DNA of 56,043 nt. It comes from DASSUC01 sp035649895 (lineage in GTDB: Bacteria > Actinomycetota > Actinomycetes > Mycobacteriales > Micromonosporaceae). The DNA lies in assembly GCA_035649895.1 (NCBI GenBank), contig DASRIS010000173.1:1-56043 (forward strand), written 5' to 3'. The position numbers and the translations under genes were made by a program. A model generated the notes under the pieces. The model was given only the letters and a program-made list of their open reading frames with translations. It was not told the origin of the DNA and made no database searches. Below, one piece after another: positions 1 to 8,928 of this stretch. How positions within the stretch are numbered: the first letter of the stretch is position 1; every line of letters starts with the position of its first letter.

Positions 1-1583
1 GCCTCCTGCAGCGCCTCGCGCATGCTGCTGGTGTACGACCCGAACAGGGCGGTGGCGGCGAGTACGGCGGTGGCGATCGCGATGCCCTTGGTGATCGCCT
101 TGGTGGTGTTGCCGACCGCGTCGAGCTCGGTGAGCGTACGCGCGCCGGACTCGTCGATGTCCCCGGACATCTCGGCGATGCCCTGCGCGTTGTCGGAGAT
201 CGGCCCGAAGGTGTCCATGGCCACGATCACGCCGACCGTGGTCAGCAGGCCGGTGCCGGCCAGCGCCACCGCGAACAGGGCGATCGACCCGCCGACGAGG
301 TACGCGCCGTAGACCGCTGCGCCGATGGCCACCGCGGAGTAGACCGCCGACTCGAGGCCCACGCTCACCCCGGCCAGGATCACCGTGGCCGGGCCGGTCA
401 GCGAGGTCCGGCCGATGTCGCGCACCGGGCGGCGGCGGGTCTCAGTGAAGTAGCCGGTCAGCGCCTGGATCACGGCGGCGAGCACGATCCCGATGACCAC
501 CGCGCCGATCGCGATCAGCCGCGGGTTGCCGTCCTTGCCTGCGTGCTCCGCGCCGAAGCCGGCGAACGTGTCCGGCAGCAGCGTCCACGCGGCGACCGCC
601 ACCAGGAGCGCGGAGACCGCGGCGGAGATGAAGAACGCGCGGTTGATGGCGGTGAGGCCGGAGCGGTCCGATGGGCGCAGGCGGGTGATGAACACGCCGA
701 CGATCGAGACCACGACGCCGATGGTGGCGACGACCAGCGGGAACACCAGGCCGTCCACGCCGAACGCGAGCCGGCCCAGGATCAGGGCGGCCACCAGCGT
801 CACGGCGTACGACTCGAACAGGTCCGCGGCCATGCCGGCGCAGTCGCCGACGTTGTCGCCGACGTTGTCGGCGATGGTCGCGGCGTTGCGGGGGTCGTCC
901 TCGGGGATGCCTTGCTCGACCTTGCCGACCAGGTCCGCGCCGACGTCCGCGGCCTTGGTGAAGATGCCGCCACCGACCCTCATGAACATCGCCAGCAGCG
1001 CGGCGCCGAACCCGAAGCCCTCCAGGACGATGTGGGCGTTGCCGCTGTAGAGCAGGACGACCATGGACGCGCCGAGCAGACCGAGACCGACGGTCATGAA
1101 ACCGACGACACCACCGGTGCGGAACGCGATCTGCATGGCCTTCTCGCGACCGCCGGTCGACTCCCGCGCCGCGGCTGCCACCCGCAGGTTGGCCCGCGTG
1201 GCCAGGGCCATACCCGCGCCGCCGATGAAGGCGCTGAACACCGCGCCCACCACGAAGAACACCGAACGGCCGAGCTTGACTGCCGTCTCGGAGCCTTCGA
1301 CGCCGCTCACCGGGAGCAGGTAGAGCAGGAACACGGCGACGACGACGAACACCGCGAGGGTCTTGAACTGGCGGATGAGGTAGGCCGACGCGCCCTCCTG
1401 CACGGCAGCGGCGATCTCCTGCATCTTCTGCGTGCCCTTGCCGGATGCGAGGACCGCCCGAACCAGGGCGGCCGCGAAGCCGAGCGCCACGAGCGCGATG
1501 ACCGCGGCGACCACGACGTAGGACAGGTTCGCACCGGTCAGGGACAGCTCGCCACCCTCAGCGGCGAGGCTTTCCACGGACAT
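1..1583 (-). CDS. hppA: K+-independent proton-pumping membrane pyrophosphatase (C-terminus beyond left edge)
   Basis: It hydrolyses cytoplasmic pyrophosphate and pumps protons across the membrane. About 527 residues are present of a family length near 780; the rest lies beyond the window. The start ATG at 1583 follows an AGGAGG at 1590-1595. Visible hallmarks are a chain of hydrophobic segments, the acidic pyrophosphate-binding stretch DVGADLVGKVEQGIPEDDP, and DNVGDNVGDCAG. The segment GNTTKAITKG carries the Lys/Thr pair typical of the K+-insensitive subclass. Its position beside the bldG pair matches the Streptomyces SCO3547-3549 order. Confidence 0.96.
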   Translation of the reverse strand, partial: MSVESLAAEGGELSLTGANLSYVVVAAVIALVALGFAAALVRAVLASGKGTQKMQEIAAAVQEGASAYLIRQFKTLAVFVVVAVFLLYLLPVSGVEGSETAVKLGRSVFFVVGAVFSAFIGGAGMALATRANLRVAAAARESTGGREKAMQIAFRTGGVVGFMTVGLGLLGASMVVLLYSGNAHIVLEGFGFGAALLAMFMRVGGGIFTKAADVGADLVGKVEQGIPEDDPRNAATIADNVGDNVGDCAGMAADLFESYAVTLVAALILGRLAFGVDGLVFPLVVATIGVVVSIVGVFITRLRPSDRSGLTAINRAFFISAAVSALLVAVAAWTLLPDTFAGFGAEHAGKDGNPRLIAIGAVVIGIVLAAVIQALTGYFTETRRRPVRDIGRTSLTGPATVILAGVSVGLESAVYSAVAIGAAVYGAYLVGGSIALFAVALAGTGLLTTVGVIVAMDTFGPISDNAQGIAEMSGDIDESGARTLTELDAVGNTTKAITKGIAIATAVLAATALFGSYTSSMREALQE

Positions 1584-1808
1584 CTATGTCCTCCTGTACC
1601 GAACGCGCCACCCCCGCCCAGTGGGCCGCCGGTGGCCGGCGGCGCGAGCGTGGGAAGCCGCGACTGCCTGGCGCCCGCCGAGCGCGGGACCAGGAACGTT
1701 GTGATGACCCGCGTACTCTAGCCGTCCGCCGCTGGCAGGGTCACATCGACGCCTCGTACGGTCGTGATGATCTTCATCGCGACCCGCCGGTGCCGGCGCT
1801 GCCAGATG

Positions 1809-2273
1809 TCACCGGGTTGGCCGCGGCAGCCAGACCATGCGCACCGAGGTCCCCGTGCCGCCGGCCACGCGCCGGACCTCGAGGCTGTCCACCAGGCTGG
1901 CGAGCAGTGTCAGGCCCATGCCGGCAGCGACCGCCTCCTCCGAGAGCCCGTCCGGCGGGGCGTCGATGGCGTCCACCGCAGGGGTGACAGCCAGGTCCGG
2001 TACGGCGCCGGCCGTCGTCGCATCGGCGGGCGCCTGGTCGACCACCCGGACCTCGTACGCCGGGCCGTCGGTCATCTCCATGGAGATCGGGGTCCGCAGG
2101 CCGTGCCGCCGGTGCAGGGCAACCGCCCGTGAGCACGCCTCGCCGATGGCCAGGCGCACCTCGTCGAGCAGGTCACCGCCGATCCCGGCGCGCCGCGCCA
2201 CCGCCACCCCGACCAGTCGGGCGGTGCGCACGTGCGCCGGCTCCGGGGAGAACGACAGCCGGACCGTCGCCAT
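1809..2273 (-). CDS. Anti-sigma-factor-like HATPase protein next to bldG
   Basis: A 154-residue RsbW/SpoIIAB-type GHKL ATPase-fold protein, matching in place and sequence style the anti-sigma factor encoded beside bldG in Streptomyces (SCO3548). It begins 2 nt after the bldG stop, so the two form an operon. The GMGLTLL stretch resembles the G2 loop. However, the N-box reads EACSRA, with Arg where the ATP/Mg-binding Asn is expected, and the DxGxG loop is weak. It may bind partner proteins without acting as a normal kinase. The start ATG at 2273 fixes MATVRLSFSPEP. Confidence 0.85.
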   Translation of the reverse strand: MATVRLSFSPEPAHVRTARLVGVAVARRAGIGGDLLDEVRLAIGEACSRAVALHRRHGLRTPISMEMTDGPAYEVRVVDQAPADATTAGAVPDLAVTPAVDAIDAPPDGLSEEAVAAGMGLTLLASLVDSLEVRRVAGGTGTSVRMVWLPRPTR

Positions 2274-2275
2274 AG

Positions 2276-2632
2276 CTACGTCAGCTGGCCGTCAGCGCCC
2301 GCCGCTGTGGCGGCGTCCACGCTCTCGAACAGTGGAAAGACCTGGTCGAGGGCGGTGATCCGGAAGATCTTCAGGAGGGGCTCTCGGGCGCAGACCAGCG
2401 CTAGCCGGCCGCCGGCCGCGCGCAGCCGCTTGTGCGCGCCGACCAGGACCCCAAGGCCGGTGGAGTCGAGGAACTCGACCTTGCCCAGATCCACCACGAC
2501 CTTGCGGGCGCCACCGTCCACCAGCTCCACCAACCGTTCCCGGAGCTTGGGAGCCGTGTAGACGTCCACCTCGCCGCCGACCTGCAGCACCGTATGGTCG
2601 GAAACGGTGCGCGTCGACAGCGACAGATCCAT
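2276..2632 (-). CDS. bldG: Anti-sigma factor antagonist BldG (STAS domain)
   Basis: A 118-residue STAS-domain protein whose N-terminus MDLSLSTR and position (hppA, anti-sigma, bldG, divergent helicase) match Streptomyces BldG, a regulator of aerial growth and antibiotic production. The phosphorylatable serine is Ser57 in FLDSTGLGVLVG, the same numbering as BldG. KIFRIT and VFPLF near the C-terminus are also shared. The ATG at 2632 follows CAGGAGGTACCG, a strong ribosome site. It is probably controlled by phosphorylation by an anti-sigma kinase; whether the neighbouring protein does this is doubtful given its N-box. Confidence 0.9.
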   Translation of the reverse strand: MDLSLSTRTVSDHTVLQVGGEVDVYTAPKLRERLVELVDGGARKVVVDLGKVEFLDSTGLGVLVGAHKRLRAAGGRLALVCAREPLLKIFRITALDQVFPLFESVDAATAAGADGQLT

Positions 2633-2798
2633 CGGTACCTCCTGAATGCAAGGCTCGCACAGCACTGGGCGCGCAGCTAACCCGGCCCCAGCGAACCCCT
2701 TTCCGGGATCTAACCATCGCGCACGGTCCGCCGCGACGGCCGGACGCCCGGATCTTCGGGTTGGACGACCGTACCGCGCCGGTGCCACAGTGCATGTC

Positions 2799-5129
2799 GT
2801 GACGCTGACTGCGCCGGAACCGGCCGCGCTGCTCGACCGCCTGGTCCGGGGCAGGTCCGGCGACGGTCCGGTCACCCATGTCGAACGGGTGCCGGCCCGG
2901 CCCGGCGAGACGGTGGCCTGGCCGGCCTGGGTCCCCGCCGAGCTGCGGGCGGCCCTGCAGGCGCGGGGCATCGCCGCACCGTGGCGGCACCAGGTGGCGG
3001 CGGCGACCCGCGCGTGGAGCGGTGAGCACGTCGTCATCTCGACCGGAACGGCGTCCGGCAAGTCCTTGGCCTACCTGCTGCCGACCCTGTCCACCCTGCT
3101 CAGCGACCCGAAGGCCACCGCGCTCTACCTGGCGCCGACCAAGGCCCTCGCCGCGGACCAGCTGCGCGCCGTCACCAGCCTGGAGCTGCCCCCGGTACGC
3201 GCGGTGTGCTGCGACGGTGACACGCCGCGTGAGGAGCGCGAGTGGGTACGCCAGCACGGGCGGTTCGTCCTGACCAACCCGGACATGCTCCACCACAGCA
3301 TCCTGCCGGGGCACTCGGCCTGGTCCGGTTTCCTGCGCCGCCTGCGGTACGTCGTCGTCGACGAGTGCCACACCTACCGGGGCGTGTTCGGCTCGCACGT
3401 CGCACACGTGCTCAGGCGGCTGCGCCGGACCGCCGGCCGGTACGGGCGTACCCCGGTGTTCATGCTGGCGTCGGCGACCGCTGGCGACCCGGAGACGGCC
3501 GCGTCGCGGCTGACCGGCCTGCCCGTCACGCCCGTCACCGAGGACACCTCGCCCCGGGCCGCGTTCACCTTCGCCCTGTGGGAGCCGCCGCTGCTGCCCC
3601 GGCCGGCCGGCACCGACCAGGCGCAGGTTGCGGATGCCGCACCGGCGCGGCGGTCCGCCCTGCGGGAGAGCGCTGACCTGCTCGCCGACACGGTCGCCGA
3701 CGGGGTGCGTACGCTCGCGTTCGTCCGCTCCCGGCGCGGCGCGGAGGTCGTCGCCTCGCTCGCCCGGCGGGCGCTCGACGAGGCGGTGCCGGGCCTGGGC
3801 GAGCGGGTGGCCGCCTACCGGGCGGGCTACCTGCGGGAGGAGCGGCGGTCGCTGGAGCGGGCGATGCTGGACGGGCGCCTGCTCGGGCTCGCCTCGACCA
3901 ACGCGCTGGAGCTCGGGGTCGACCTGGTGGGCCTCGACGCGGTGCTGCTCTGTGGCTACCCGGGGACGCTTGCGTCGCTCTGGCAGCAGGCCGGCCGCGC
4001 GGGCCGCGCCGGCCGGGAGGCGCTGTGCGTGCTGGTCGCGCGCGACGACCCGCTCGACACCTACCTGGTCCACCACCCCCACGCGCTGTTCTCCCGGCCG
4101 GTCGAGGCGACCGTGCTCGACCCGGCCAACCCGTACGTGCTCGGCCCGCAGCTGTGCTGTGCCGCCGCCGAGCTGCCGCTGACGCCTGCGGACCTGGAGG
4201 TGTTCGGCGGTGAGCCGGCCCGGGCGGCGGTTGACGCGCTGGTCGCCAGCGGGGCGCTGCGCCGCCGGCCAGCCGGCTGGTTCTGGACCCATGGCCGCCG
4301 GCCAGACGTTGACCTGCGCGGCAGCGGCGGACTCCCGGTCTGCGTGGTGGAGGCGCCGACCGGCCGGCTGCTCGGCACCGTCGACGGCGGCTCGGCGCAC
4401 TTCCTGGTGCACAGCGGAGCGGTCTACCTGCACCAGGGAGTGTCCTATGTGGTCGACTCGCTGGATCTGGACGACGCGGTCGCCCTGGTGCACGCCGAGG
4501 AGCCGGACTGGACCACCCACGCCCGGGACGTGACCTCGCTGACCGTGGCGGCGGTCCGGTCCTATCTGGACGCCGGGCCGGTCGGGCTCTACCTCGGCGA
4601 GGTCGACGTGACCGCGCAGGTCGTCTCGTACCAGCGCCGCCGCATCGGCTCCGGCGAGGTGCTCGACACCCGGCCCCTGGACCTGCCCGCCCGCCAGCTG
4701 CGTACGGTCGCCGTCTGGTTCACGGTCTCCCCGGATGCGCTGGCCGCAGCCGGCGTGCAGCCAGCCGACGTGCCCGGTGCGCTGCACGCGGCCGAGCACG
4801 CCGCGATCGGCCTGCTTCCCCTGGTCGCGACCTGTGACCGCTGGGACATCGGCGGCCTGTCCACCGCCCGCCACCCGGACACCGACGCGCCGACCGTGTT
4901 CGTCTACGACGGGCACCCGGGCGGTGCTGGCTTCGCCGAGCGGGCGTACACGGCGGCCGCCGAGTGGCTGGGCGCGACCCGGGAGACCATCGCCGGCTGC
5001 GGCTGCGAGACCGGCTGCCCGTCCTGCGTACAGTCCCCCAAGTGCGGTAATGGTAACGAGCCGCTCGCCAAGGACCCCGCCGTGCAGCTCCTCGACGCCG
5101 TCCTGGCCGCGCTTGGAACCGCCGGCTGA
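2799..5129 (+). CDS. DEAD/DEAH-box helicase, YprA/MrfA type with C-terminal zinc-cluster domain
   Basis: A superfamily 2 ATPase of about 776 residues. Seen in order: Walker A STGTASGKS, box II VVVDECHTYRG, SATAG (motif III), the helicase C domain ending in QQAGRAGRAG (motif VI), and a C-terminal DUF1998-like region with the cysteine cluster CGCETGCPSCVQSPKCG. This arrangement is that of YprA/MrfA DNA-repair helicases of Bacillus and the helicase beside bldG in Streptomyces. I chose GTG 2799 (VTLTAPEPAALLDRL); GTG 2790 is equally possible, while the open frame upstream to 2646 does not look coding. The role in DNA repair is inferred from the family. Confidence 0.88.
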   Translation: MTLTAPEPAALLDRLVRGRSGDGPVTHVERVPARPGETVAWPAWVPAELRAALQARGIAAPWRHQVAAATRAWSGEHVVISTGTASGKSLAYLLPTLSTLLSDPKATALYLAPTKALAADQLRAVTSLELPPVRAVCCDGDTPREEREWVRQHGRFVLTNPDMLHHSILPGHSAWSGFLRRLRYVVVDECHTYRGVFGSHVAHVLRRLRRTAGRYGRTPVFMLASATAGDPETAASRLTGLPVTPVTEDTSPRAAFTFALWEPPLLPRPAGTDQAQVADAAPARRSALRESADLLADTVADGVRTLAFVRSRRGAEVVASLARRALDEAVPGLGERVAAYRAGYLREERRSLERAMLDGRLLGLASTNALELGVDLVGLDAVLLCGYPGTLASLWQQAGRAGRAGREALCVLVARDDPLDTYLVHHPHALFSRPVEATVLDPANPYVLGPQLCCAAAELPLTPADLEVFGGEPARAAVDALVASGALRRRPAGWFWTHGRRPDVDLRGSGGLPVCVVEAPTGRLLGTVDGGSAHFLVHSGAVYLHQGVSYVVDSLDLDDAVALVHAEEPDWTTHARDVTSLTVAAVRSYLDAGPVGLYLGEVDVTAQVVSYQRRRIGSGEVLDTRPLDLPARQLRTVAVWFTVSPDALAAAGVQPADVPGALHAAEHAAIGLLPLVATCDRWDIGGLSTARHPDTDAPTVFVYDGHPGGAGFAERAYTAAAEWLGATRETIAGCGCETGCPSCVQSPKCGNGNEPLAKDPAVQLLDAVLAALGTAG

Positions 5130-5537
5130 CCCGACCCGGCCGCGCTTCAAACTGCCGGCCGGGCCGACCCGGGCGTACGCCGGCGCAGCACGCTGAGGGC
5201 CAGCCCGCGCGGTAGCGACAGCCGGCCCCACGGCCGTGCCAACCTCCACGGTCACCACCACATCCAGCGCCTCGATCCGGCACCCGGTCAGCCGGGCCCC
5301 GTTTGCGGTGACGATCCGGCCCGCCGCAGCACACGCCGCCGGTGCACCCTCCACCGCCCGCGCGGCGCCGGCCAGCGCGCCGAGGTCGGCGGCGACGGCG
5401 GCCCGTTGCCGGGCCACCGTCGCCACACCGACCATCGCGGCGAGGGCTCCGACAAGGACGAGTACCAGCCCAGCGGCGAGCACCCACACCGACGCCGCGC
5501 CCCGGTCACCGCGGGCCACTGCCTGGCCCGCGGTCAT
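5130..5537 (-). CDS. Rv3654c-like TadE-family pilus-locus protein (no stop codon where expected)
   Basis: Last gene of the Tad operon; its ATG (5537) overlaps the tadE stop by ATGA. The first ~110 residues hold an N-terminal basic patch, one hydrophobic helix (AASVWVLAAGLVLVLVGALAAM) and the VARQRAAVAADLGALAGA stretch typical of the 'helicase/secretion neighbourhood TadE-like' family. The expected end near 5130-5200 has no stop: the frame stays open antisense through the helicase to 2292. I drew the feature only to the helicase end. A lost stop, a frameshift or a sequencing error are all possible. Confidence 0.6.
5135..5163. terminator. Hairpin between convergent helicase and pilus genes
   Basis: CCCGGCCG (5135-5142) and CGGCCGGG (5156-5163) form a perfect 8-bp stem over a 13-nt loop, beginning 6 bp after the helicase stop. 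It could end transcription from either side. There is no T-run. Confidence 0.45.
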
Positions 5538-5941
5538 CCGGATGGCCCGTCCCGCCAGGGCTGCTGCCCACCGGAGCCGACGCCCGCCGCCGTCGCCGCA
5601 GGCTCCCCTGGCTCAACGGCGGCGACCGCGCTGGCCGCCACACGCAGCTGGGGCACCAGCCCACCGAGGGGGCGCACTGGAGCGCCCACCGTCACGTGGA
5701 CGACGTCGCCGTGCACCGTCACCCGGATGGTGGACTCGGGCGGGGCCGAGCGGCCGGCTGCTGCCTGGCCCGGCTCCCCCCGGGCGGCGGCCAGCGCCGC
5801 ATCCCGGGCAGCACCGACGCACCGCAGGTGGGTGGTTACCGCGCTGACCGCGGTGAGCCCGGCGAGCAGCAGCACCACCAGTGCGGGCAGGCCGACCGCG
5901 AGCTCCGCCGTTGCCGAGCCACGGTCACGCCGATCGGTCAC
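5534..5941 (-). CDS. TadE-like pilus assembly protein
   Basis: 135 residues: MTDRRDRGSATAEL followed by the hydrophobic segment AVGLPALVVLLLAGLTAVSAV, the classic TadE minor-pilin N-terminus with Glu at +5-like spacing from the cleavage region. It is probably processed by a prepilin peptidase and inserted in the membrane. It overlaps the next gene by ATGA and starts in an overlap with the pilin gene stop (5938-5941), so the operon is translationally coupled. It corresponds in order to M. tuberculosis Rv3655c. Confidence 0.85.
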   Translation of the reverse strand: MTDRRDRGSATAELAVGLPALVVLLLAGLTAVSAVTTHLRCVGAARDAALAAARGEPGQAAAGRSAPPESTIRVTVHGDVVHVTVGAPVRPLGGLVPQLRVAASAVAAVEPGEPAATAAGVGSGGQQPWRDGPSG

Positions 5942-6105
5942 CGCAACGCCCGGGCGATGATCGCGGTCAGCGCTGCCTGTACGGATGGCGAAGTGACCAC
6001 CTTCAACAGGATTCCAGCGAACGCCACTGCGGCGATCGTGCCGATGGCGTACTCGGCGGTGTTCATTCCGGCGTCACCACAGAGCCGGGTCCAAAGCCTG
6101 CGCAT
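5938..6105 (-). CDS. DUF4244 Flp-type pilin
   Basis: About 55 residues: a short basic start (MRRLWTRLCGDAG), then MNTAEYAIGTIAAVAFAGILLKVV, which is the Flp pilin signature (Glu-Tyr after the processing site plus one long hydrophobic helix), and a short tail. It matches the DUF4244 proteins found in the same place in actinobacteria (Rv3656c). The start at 6105 follows GGGAG; an upstream in-frame ATG at 6153 lacks a ribosome site. This is the probable structural subunit of the pilus. Confidence 0.85.
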   Translation of the reverse strand: MRRLWTRLCGDAGMNTAEYAIGTIAAVAFAGILLKVVTSPSVQAALTAIIARALR

Positions 6106-6164
6106 GACAGTGCTCCCTTTCTGGAGATCTTGGGGGTCTGCATGGAAGTTCATGGAAGGCGTCT

Positions 6165-6890
6165 CTAGAGCACGTCGCCGAGGAGGGCGACGATCACCGG
6201 CAGGAGCCCGGCGAGCACGAAGGCGGGCAGGAAGCACAGGCCGAGCGGGAGCACCACGAGCACGCCGGCCCTCCTGGCGGCGGCCTCAGCCGCCGCGGCC
6301 CGGCCCGCCCGCAGGTCCCCGGCCACTCGGACCAGCGCACCGGCGAGCGCCGCGCCGCTGGCGCTGCTGCGTACCGCCGCCCGGGCGAGACGGTCGCACC
6401 CGGCCTCGGTGCCCAGGTAGGCCCAGGCGTCCTCGGGCGCCGCGCCGAGCCGCAGCGCCCGACCGGTGCGGCCCAGCCGCTCCCCGAGCGGCCCCGGCAG
6501 GGCAGCGGCAACGGCCGTACAGGCGCGGTCCACCGGGGCACCGGCTCTCAGCGCGGCTGCCAGCAGGTCCGCTCCGAGCGGAAGGTCAGCCGCTATCCGC
6601 AGCCGCTCCTGCCGGGTCGCCTGGGACGGCAGGTGGGACAGCACCGCACCGAGCACGGCAGCGCCGGCGGCACCGGCGAGCACGCCCCACCAGCCACCGG
6701 CGACGATCGCCACGGCTGCTCCGGCGAGCAGAGCGGCCCACCGCGCGGTACGGCGTGGGTCACCCGGCTGCCCGGCCGGTCGTGGCCTGGCCACGGTCCG
6801 CAGCCGGTGCGTGCTGCGTCCGGCCACGGGCCAGGCGAGCAGGCCGGATGCGGCGAGCAGGGCCGCGGCGGCGAGCAGGCCGGCTTTCAC
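6165..6890 (-). CDS. Type II/IV secretion F-family membrane protein (TadC-like)
   Basis: A membrane platform protein of the Flp/Tad pilus, about 241 residues. Hydrophobic segments lie at the N-terminus (AGLLAAAALLAASGLLAWPV), in the middle (AALLAGAAVAIVAGG) and at the C-terminus (VVLPLGLCFLPAFVLAGLLPVIVALL). Between them is the cytoplasmic T2SSF-type helical region with LPLGADLLAAALRAGAPV. GTG 6890 follows GGAGGTGGCGC and overlaps the tadB stop, so I prefer it to the upstream open frame. Confidence 0.85.
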   Translation of the reverse strand: MKAGLLAAAALLAASGLLAWPVAGRSTHRLRTVARPRPAGQPGDPRRTARWAALLAGAAVAIVAGGWWGVLAGAAGAAVLGAVLSHLPSQATRQERLRIAADLPLGADLLAAALRAGAPVDRACTAVAAALPGPLGERLGRTGRALRLGAAPEDAWAYLGTEAGCDRLARAAVRSSASGAALAGALVRVAGDLRAGRAAAAEAAARRAGVLVVLPLGLCFLPAFVLAGLLPVIVALLGDVL

Positions 6891-7702
6891 GCGCCACCTC
6901 CAGGTGCGGTGATCCGGGACATCCACGCGAGGCCGGCGAGCTGCAGGATGACCGCACCCGCCGCACACGCCGCGCCCAGCGGCGTACGTAGCAGGACGTG
7001 CAGCGGGTCGGCACCGATGCCGTACCCGAGGGCGATGCCCGCAGCGGGCAGGCCGGCCAGCAGGACGGCGGTCGTCCGGGCGCCGGCGGTCTGCGCCGTG
7101 GCTGCCGCCGCGGCCCGGTCCGCCGCCCGGGCATCAGCCTCGATCTGCTCCAGCAGGTCGGCCAGTGGCGCGCCGGTCTCCTCGGCGAGCGCGACCGCAG
7201 CGGCCGACCTGGCAGCGAGCGCGACCGCGGCGGGCGACCCGGCGGCGACCGCAGCGGCTGACCTGGCGCGCACCGTGCCGCCTGCCGCCCCGGTGCCCGG
7301 CGGTGCCGGCAGGCCGGTGGGGGCCGGGCGTCCGGCACGTAGCTCGGCGGCGAGGTCCGCGAGGTCGTCCAGCGCCTGTGCCCGGAAGCCGGCTTGGGAC
7401 CGGGCTTGGCGCCGGAGCAGGAGCGCCCGGGCACCCAGGGCGGTGTAGACGGCGACCACTCCGCCGGCCACCGGTCCGCCGGCCAGCCCGGCCAGCAGGG
7501 TCGCCGCGGCCACGACCACCGCAGCCGCCACCGGTGGTGCCGCGCGCAGCCGCCCTGCCGTGCGCCAGACGCCGACCAGCAACGGTGGGCGGGCGGCTGT
7601 GCCCAGACCGAGGCGGTGCCGCCGGAGCCGGCCGGCACCGGCCGGCCAAGCCACCGCGGCTGCCGCGGTCGCCAGCGTGACCGCCTCGAGCAGCAGCGTC
7701 AT
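6887..7702 (-). CDS. Type II/IV secretion F-family membrane protein (TadB-like)
   Basis: About 271 residues, the second inner-membrane platform component of the pilus machine. N-terminal hydrophobic segments (MTLLLEAVTLATAAAAVAWP; AAAVVVAAATLLAGLAGG) are followed by a long cytoplasmic helical T2SSF region (FRAQALDDLADLAAELRAGRP) and two C-terminal hydrophobic segments. ATG 7702 overlaps the tadA stop by ATGA. The longer frame to 7861 runs into tadA and is rejected. Confidence 0.85.
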   Translation of the reverse strand: MTLLLEAVTLATAAAAVAWPAGAGRLRRHRLGLGTAARPPLLVGVWRTAGRLRAAPPVAAAVVVAAATLLAGLAGGPVAGGVVAVYTALGARALLLRRQARSQAGFRAQALDDLADLAAELRAGRPAPTGLPAPPGTGAAGGTVRARSAAAVAAGSPAAVALAARSAAAVALAEETGAPLADLLEQIEADARAADRAAAAATAQTAGARTTAVLLAGLPAAGIALGYGIGADPLHVLLRTPLGAACAAGAVILQLAGLAWMSRITAPGGGA

Positions 7703-8928
7703 CGGGCGCCCCGGCCAGCCGCCAGCGACGCGGGCAGAGACACGCCACGGTCGGCGAGCAGCCGCCCGAACGCTGCCGCGCCCGGCCCCGGACCGGCGCT
7801 GCGGCGCCACACCGGCACCGTGGACACCAACCGGTCCGGGCCGGCCGGCAGCAGCAGGCACACCTCGTCGAGGACCCGCCCGCCGGGCGTACGCCGCAGG
7901 TGCAGCACCACCTGTAGTGCCGCCGCGACCTGGGCGTGCAGCGCCGGCCGGGGCAGGCCGCCGAGCAGGCCCAGCGCCTCCAACCGAGCTGGCACGTCCG
8001 CCGAGGTGTTGGCGTGCAGCGTGCCGGCTCCTCCGTCATGGCCCGTGTTCAACGCGGCGAGCAGATCCACGATCTCCGCCCCTCGACACTCGCCTACGAT
8101 GAGCCGGTCGGGCCGCATCCGCAGCGCCTGCCGCACCAGGTCCCGCAGGGACACGGCGCCAGCTCCTTCTACATTGGACACTCGAGCCTGGAGCCGGACC
8201 ACGTGTGGGTGCGCTGGCCGTAGCTCGGCCGCGTCCTCGACCAGCACCAGCCGCTCCCGGCCGGCCACCAGGCCGAGCAGTGAGCTGAGCAACGTAGTTT
8301 TGCCGCAGCCCGTGCCTCCGGTGACGAGGAAGGCGAGGCGTCCGGTGACCACAGCCGCCGCCAGCTCGGCGGCGGGTCCGGTCAACGTGCCCAGCCGCTC
8401 CAGGTCTCGCAGCGTGTACGGGCGTGGGCGGAAGGTGCGCAGCGACAGGCACGGGCCGTCCACGGCGACCGGCGGCAACACCGCGTGCAGCCGCGTGCCG
8501 TCCGGCAGCCGGGCATCCGCGTACGGGCAGCCGTCGTCGAGCCGCCGTCCACATGCGGCGACGAGACGCTGGGCGAGCCGGCGTACGTCGTCGGCGGAGC
8601 CGAGTGCGACCGGCGCTCGCCGCAAGCCCGCGCCACGGTCGACCCAGACCTCGCCCGGGCCGTTGACGAGCACGTCGGTCACGTCCGGGTCGGCCAGCAG
8701 CGGAGCGAGCGGGCCCGCGCCGACAAGGTCGCTGCGCACCCGGTCGGCGAGCCTCAGCACAGTGGTGTCGCCGAGCACGGCTACCGCCGGCTCCGACCGT
8801 ACGGCTGAGGCGATGGCGGGTGAGGTCGCGTCCGTGCCGCTGAGCGTGAAGCGGTGCCGCACCCGGGCAGCGAGCTCCGCGGTCAGTGCGCCATCCGGGC
8901 CGAGCCTGGCGACTGCGTTCCCGCTCAT
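7699..8928 (-). CDS. TadA/CpaF-family secretion ATPase
   Basis: A 409-residue hexameric ATPase that powers Flp pilus assembly. Seen: an N-terminal domain with DPDVTDVLVNGPGEVWVDR, Walker A GGTGCGKTT, LVEDAAELRP (Asp box), Walker B LIVGECRGAE, and His box GTLHANTS. Its stop overlaps tadB and its start overlaps the ssd stop, so ssd-tadA-tadB-tadC-pilin are coupled. It corresponds to Rv3659c of M. tuberculosis. Confidence 0.93.
   Translation of the reverse strand: MSGNAVARLGPDGALTAELAARVRHRFTLSGTDATSPAIASAVRSEPAVAVLGDTTVLRLADRVRSDLVGAGPLAPLLADPDVTDVLVNGPGEVWVDRGAGLRRAPVALGSADDVRRLAQRLVAACGRRLDDGCPYADARLPDGTRLHAVLPPVAVDGPCLSLRTFRPRPYTLRDLERLGTLTGPAAELAAAVVTGRLAFLVTGGTGCGKTTLLSSLLGLVAGRERLVLVEDAAELRPAHPHVVRLQARVSNVEGAGAVSLRDLVRQALRMRPDRLIVGECRGAEIVDLLAALNTGHDGGAGTLHANTSADVPARLEALGLLGGLPRPALHAQVAAALQVVLHLRRTPGGRVLDEVCLLLPAGPDRLVSTVPVWRRSAGPGPGAAAFGRLLADRGVSLPASLAAGRGAR

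Noticed and set aside
543..1721. Plus-strand open frame of 392 codons opposite hppA
   Set aside because: It has Arg/Ala/His-rich composition with no family features and lies antisense to a clear membrane pyrophosphatase; a product of high GC.
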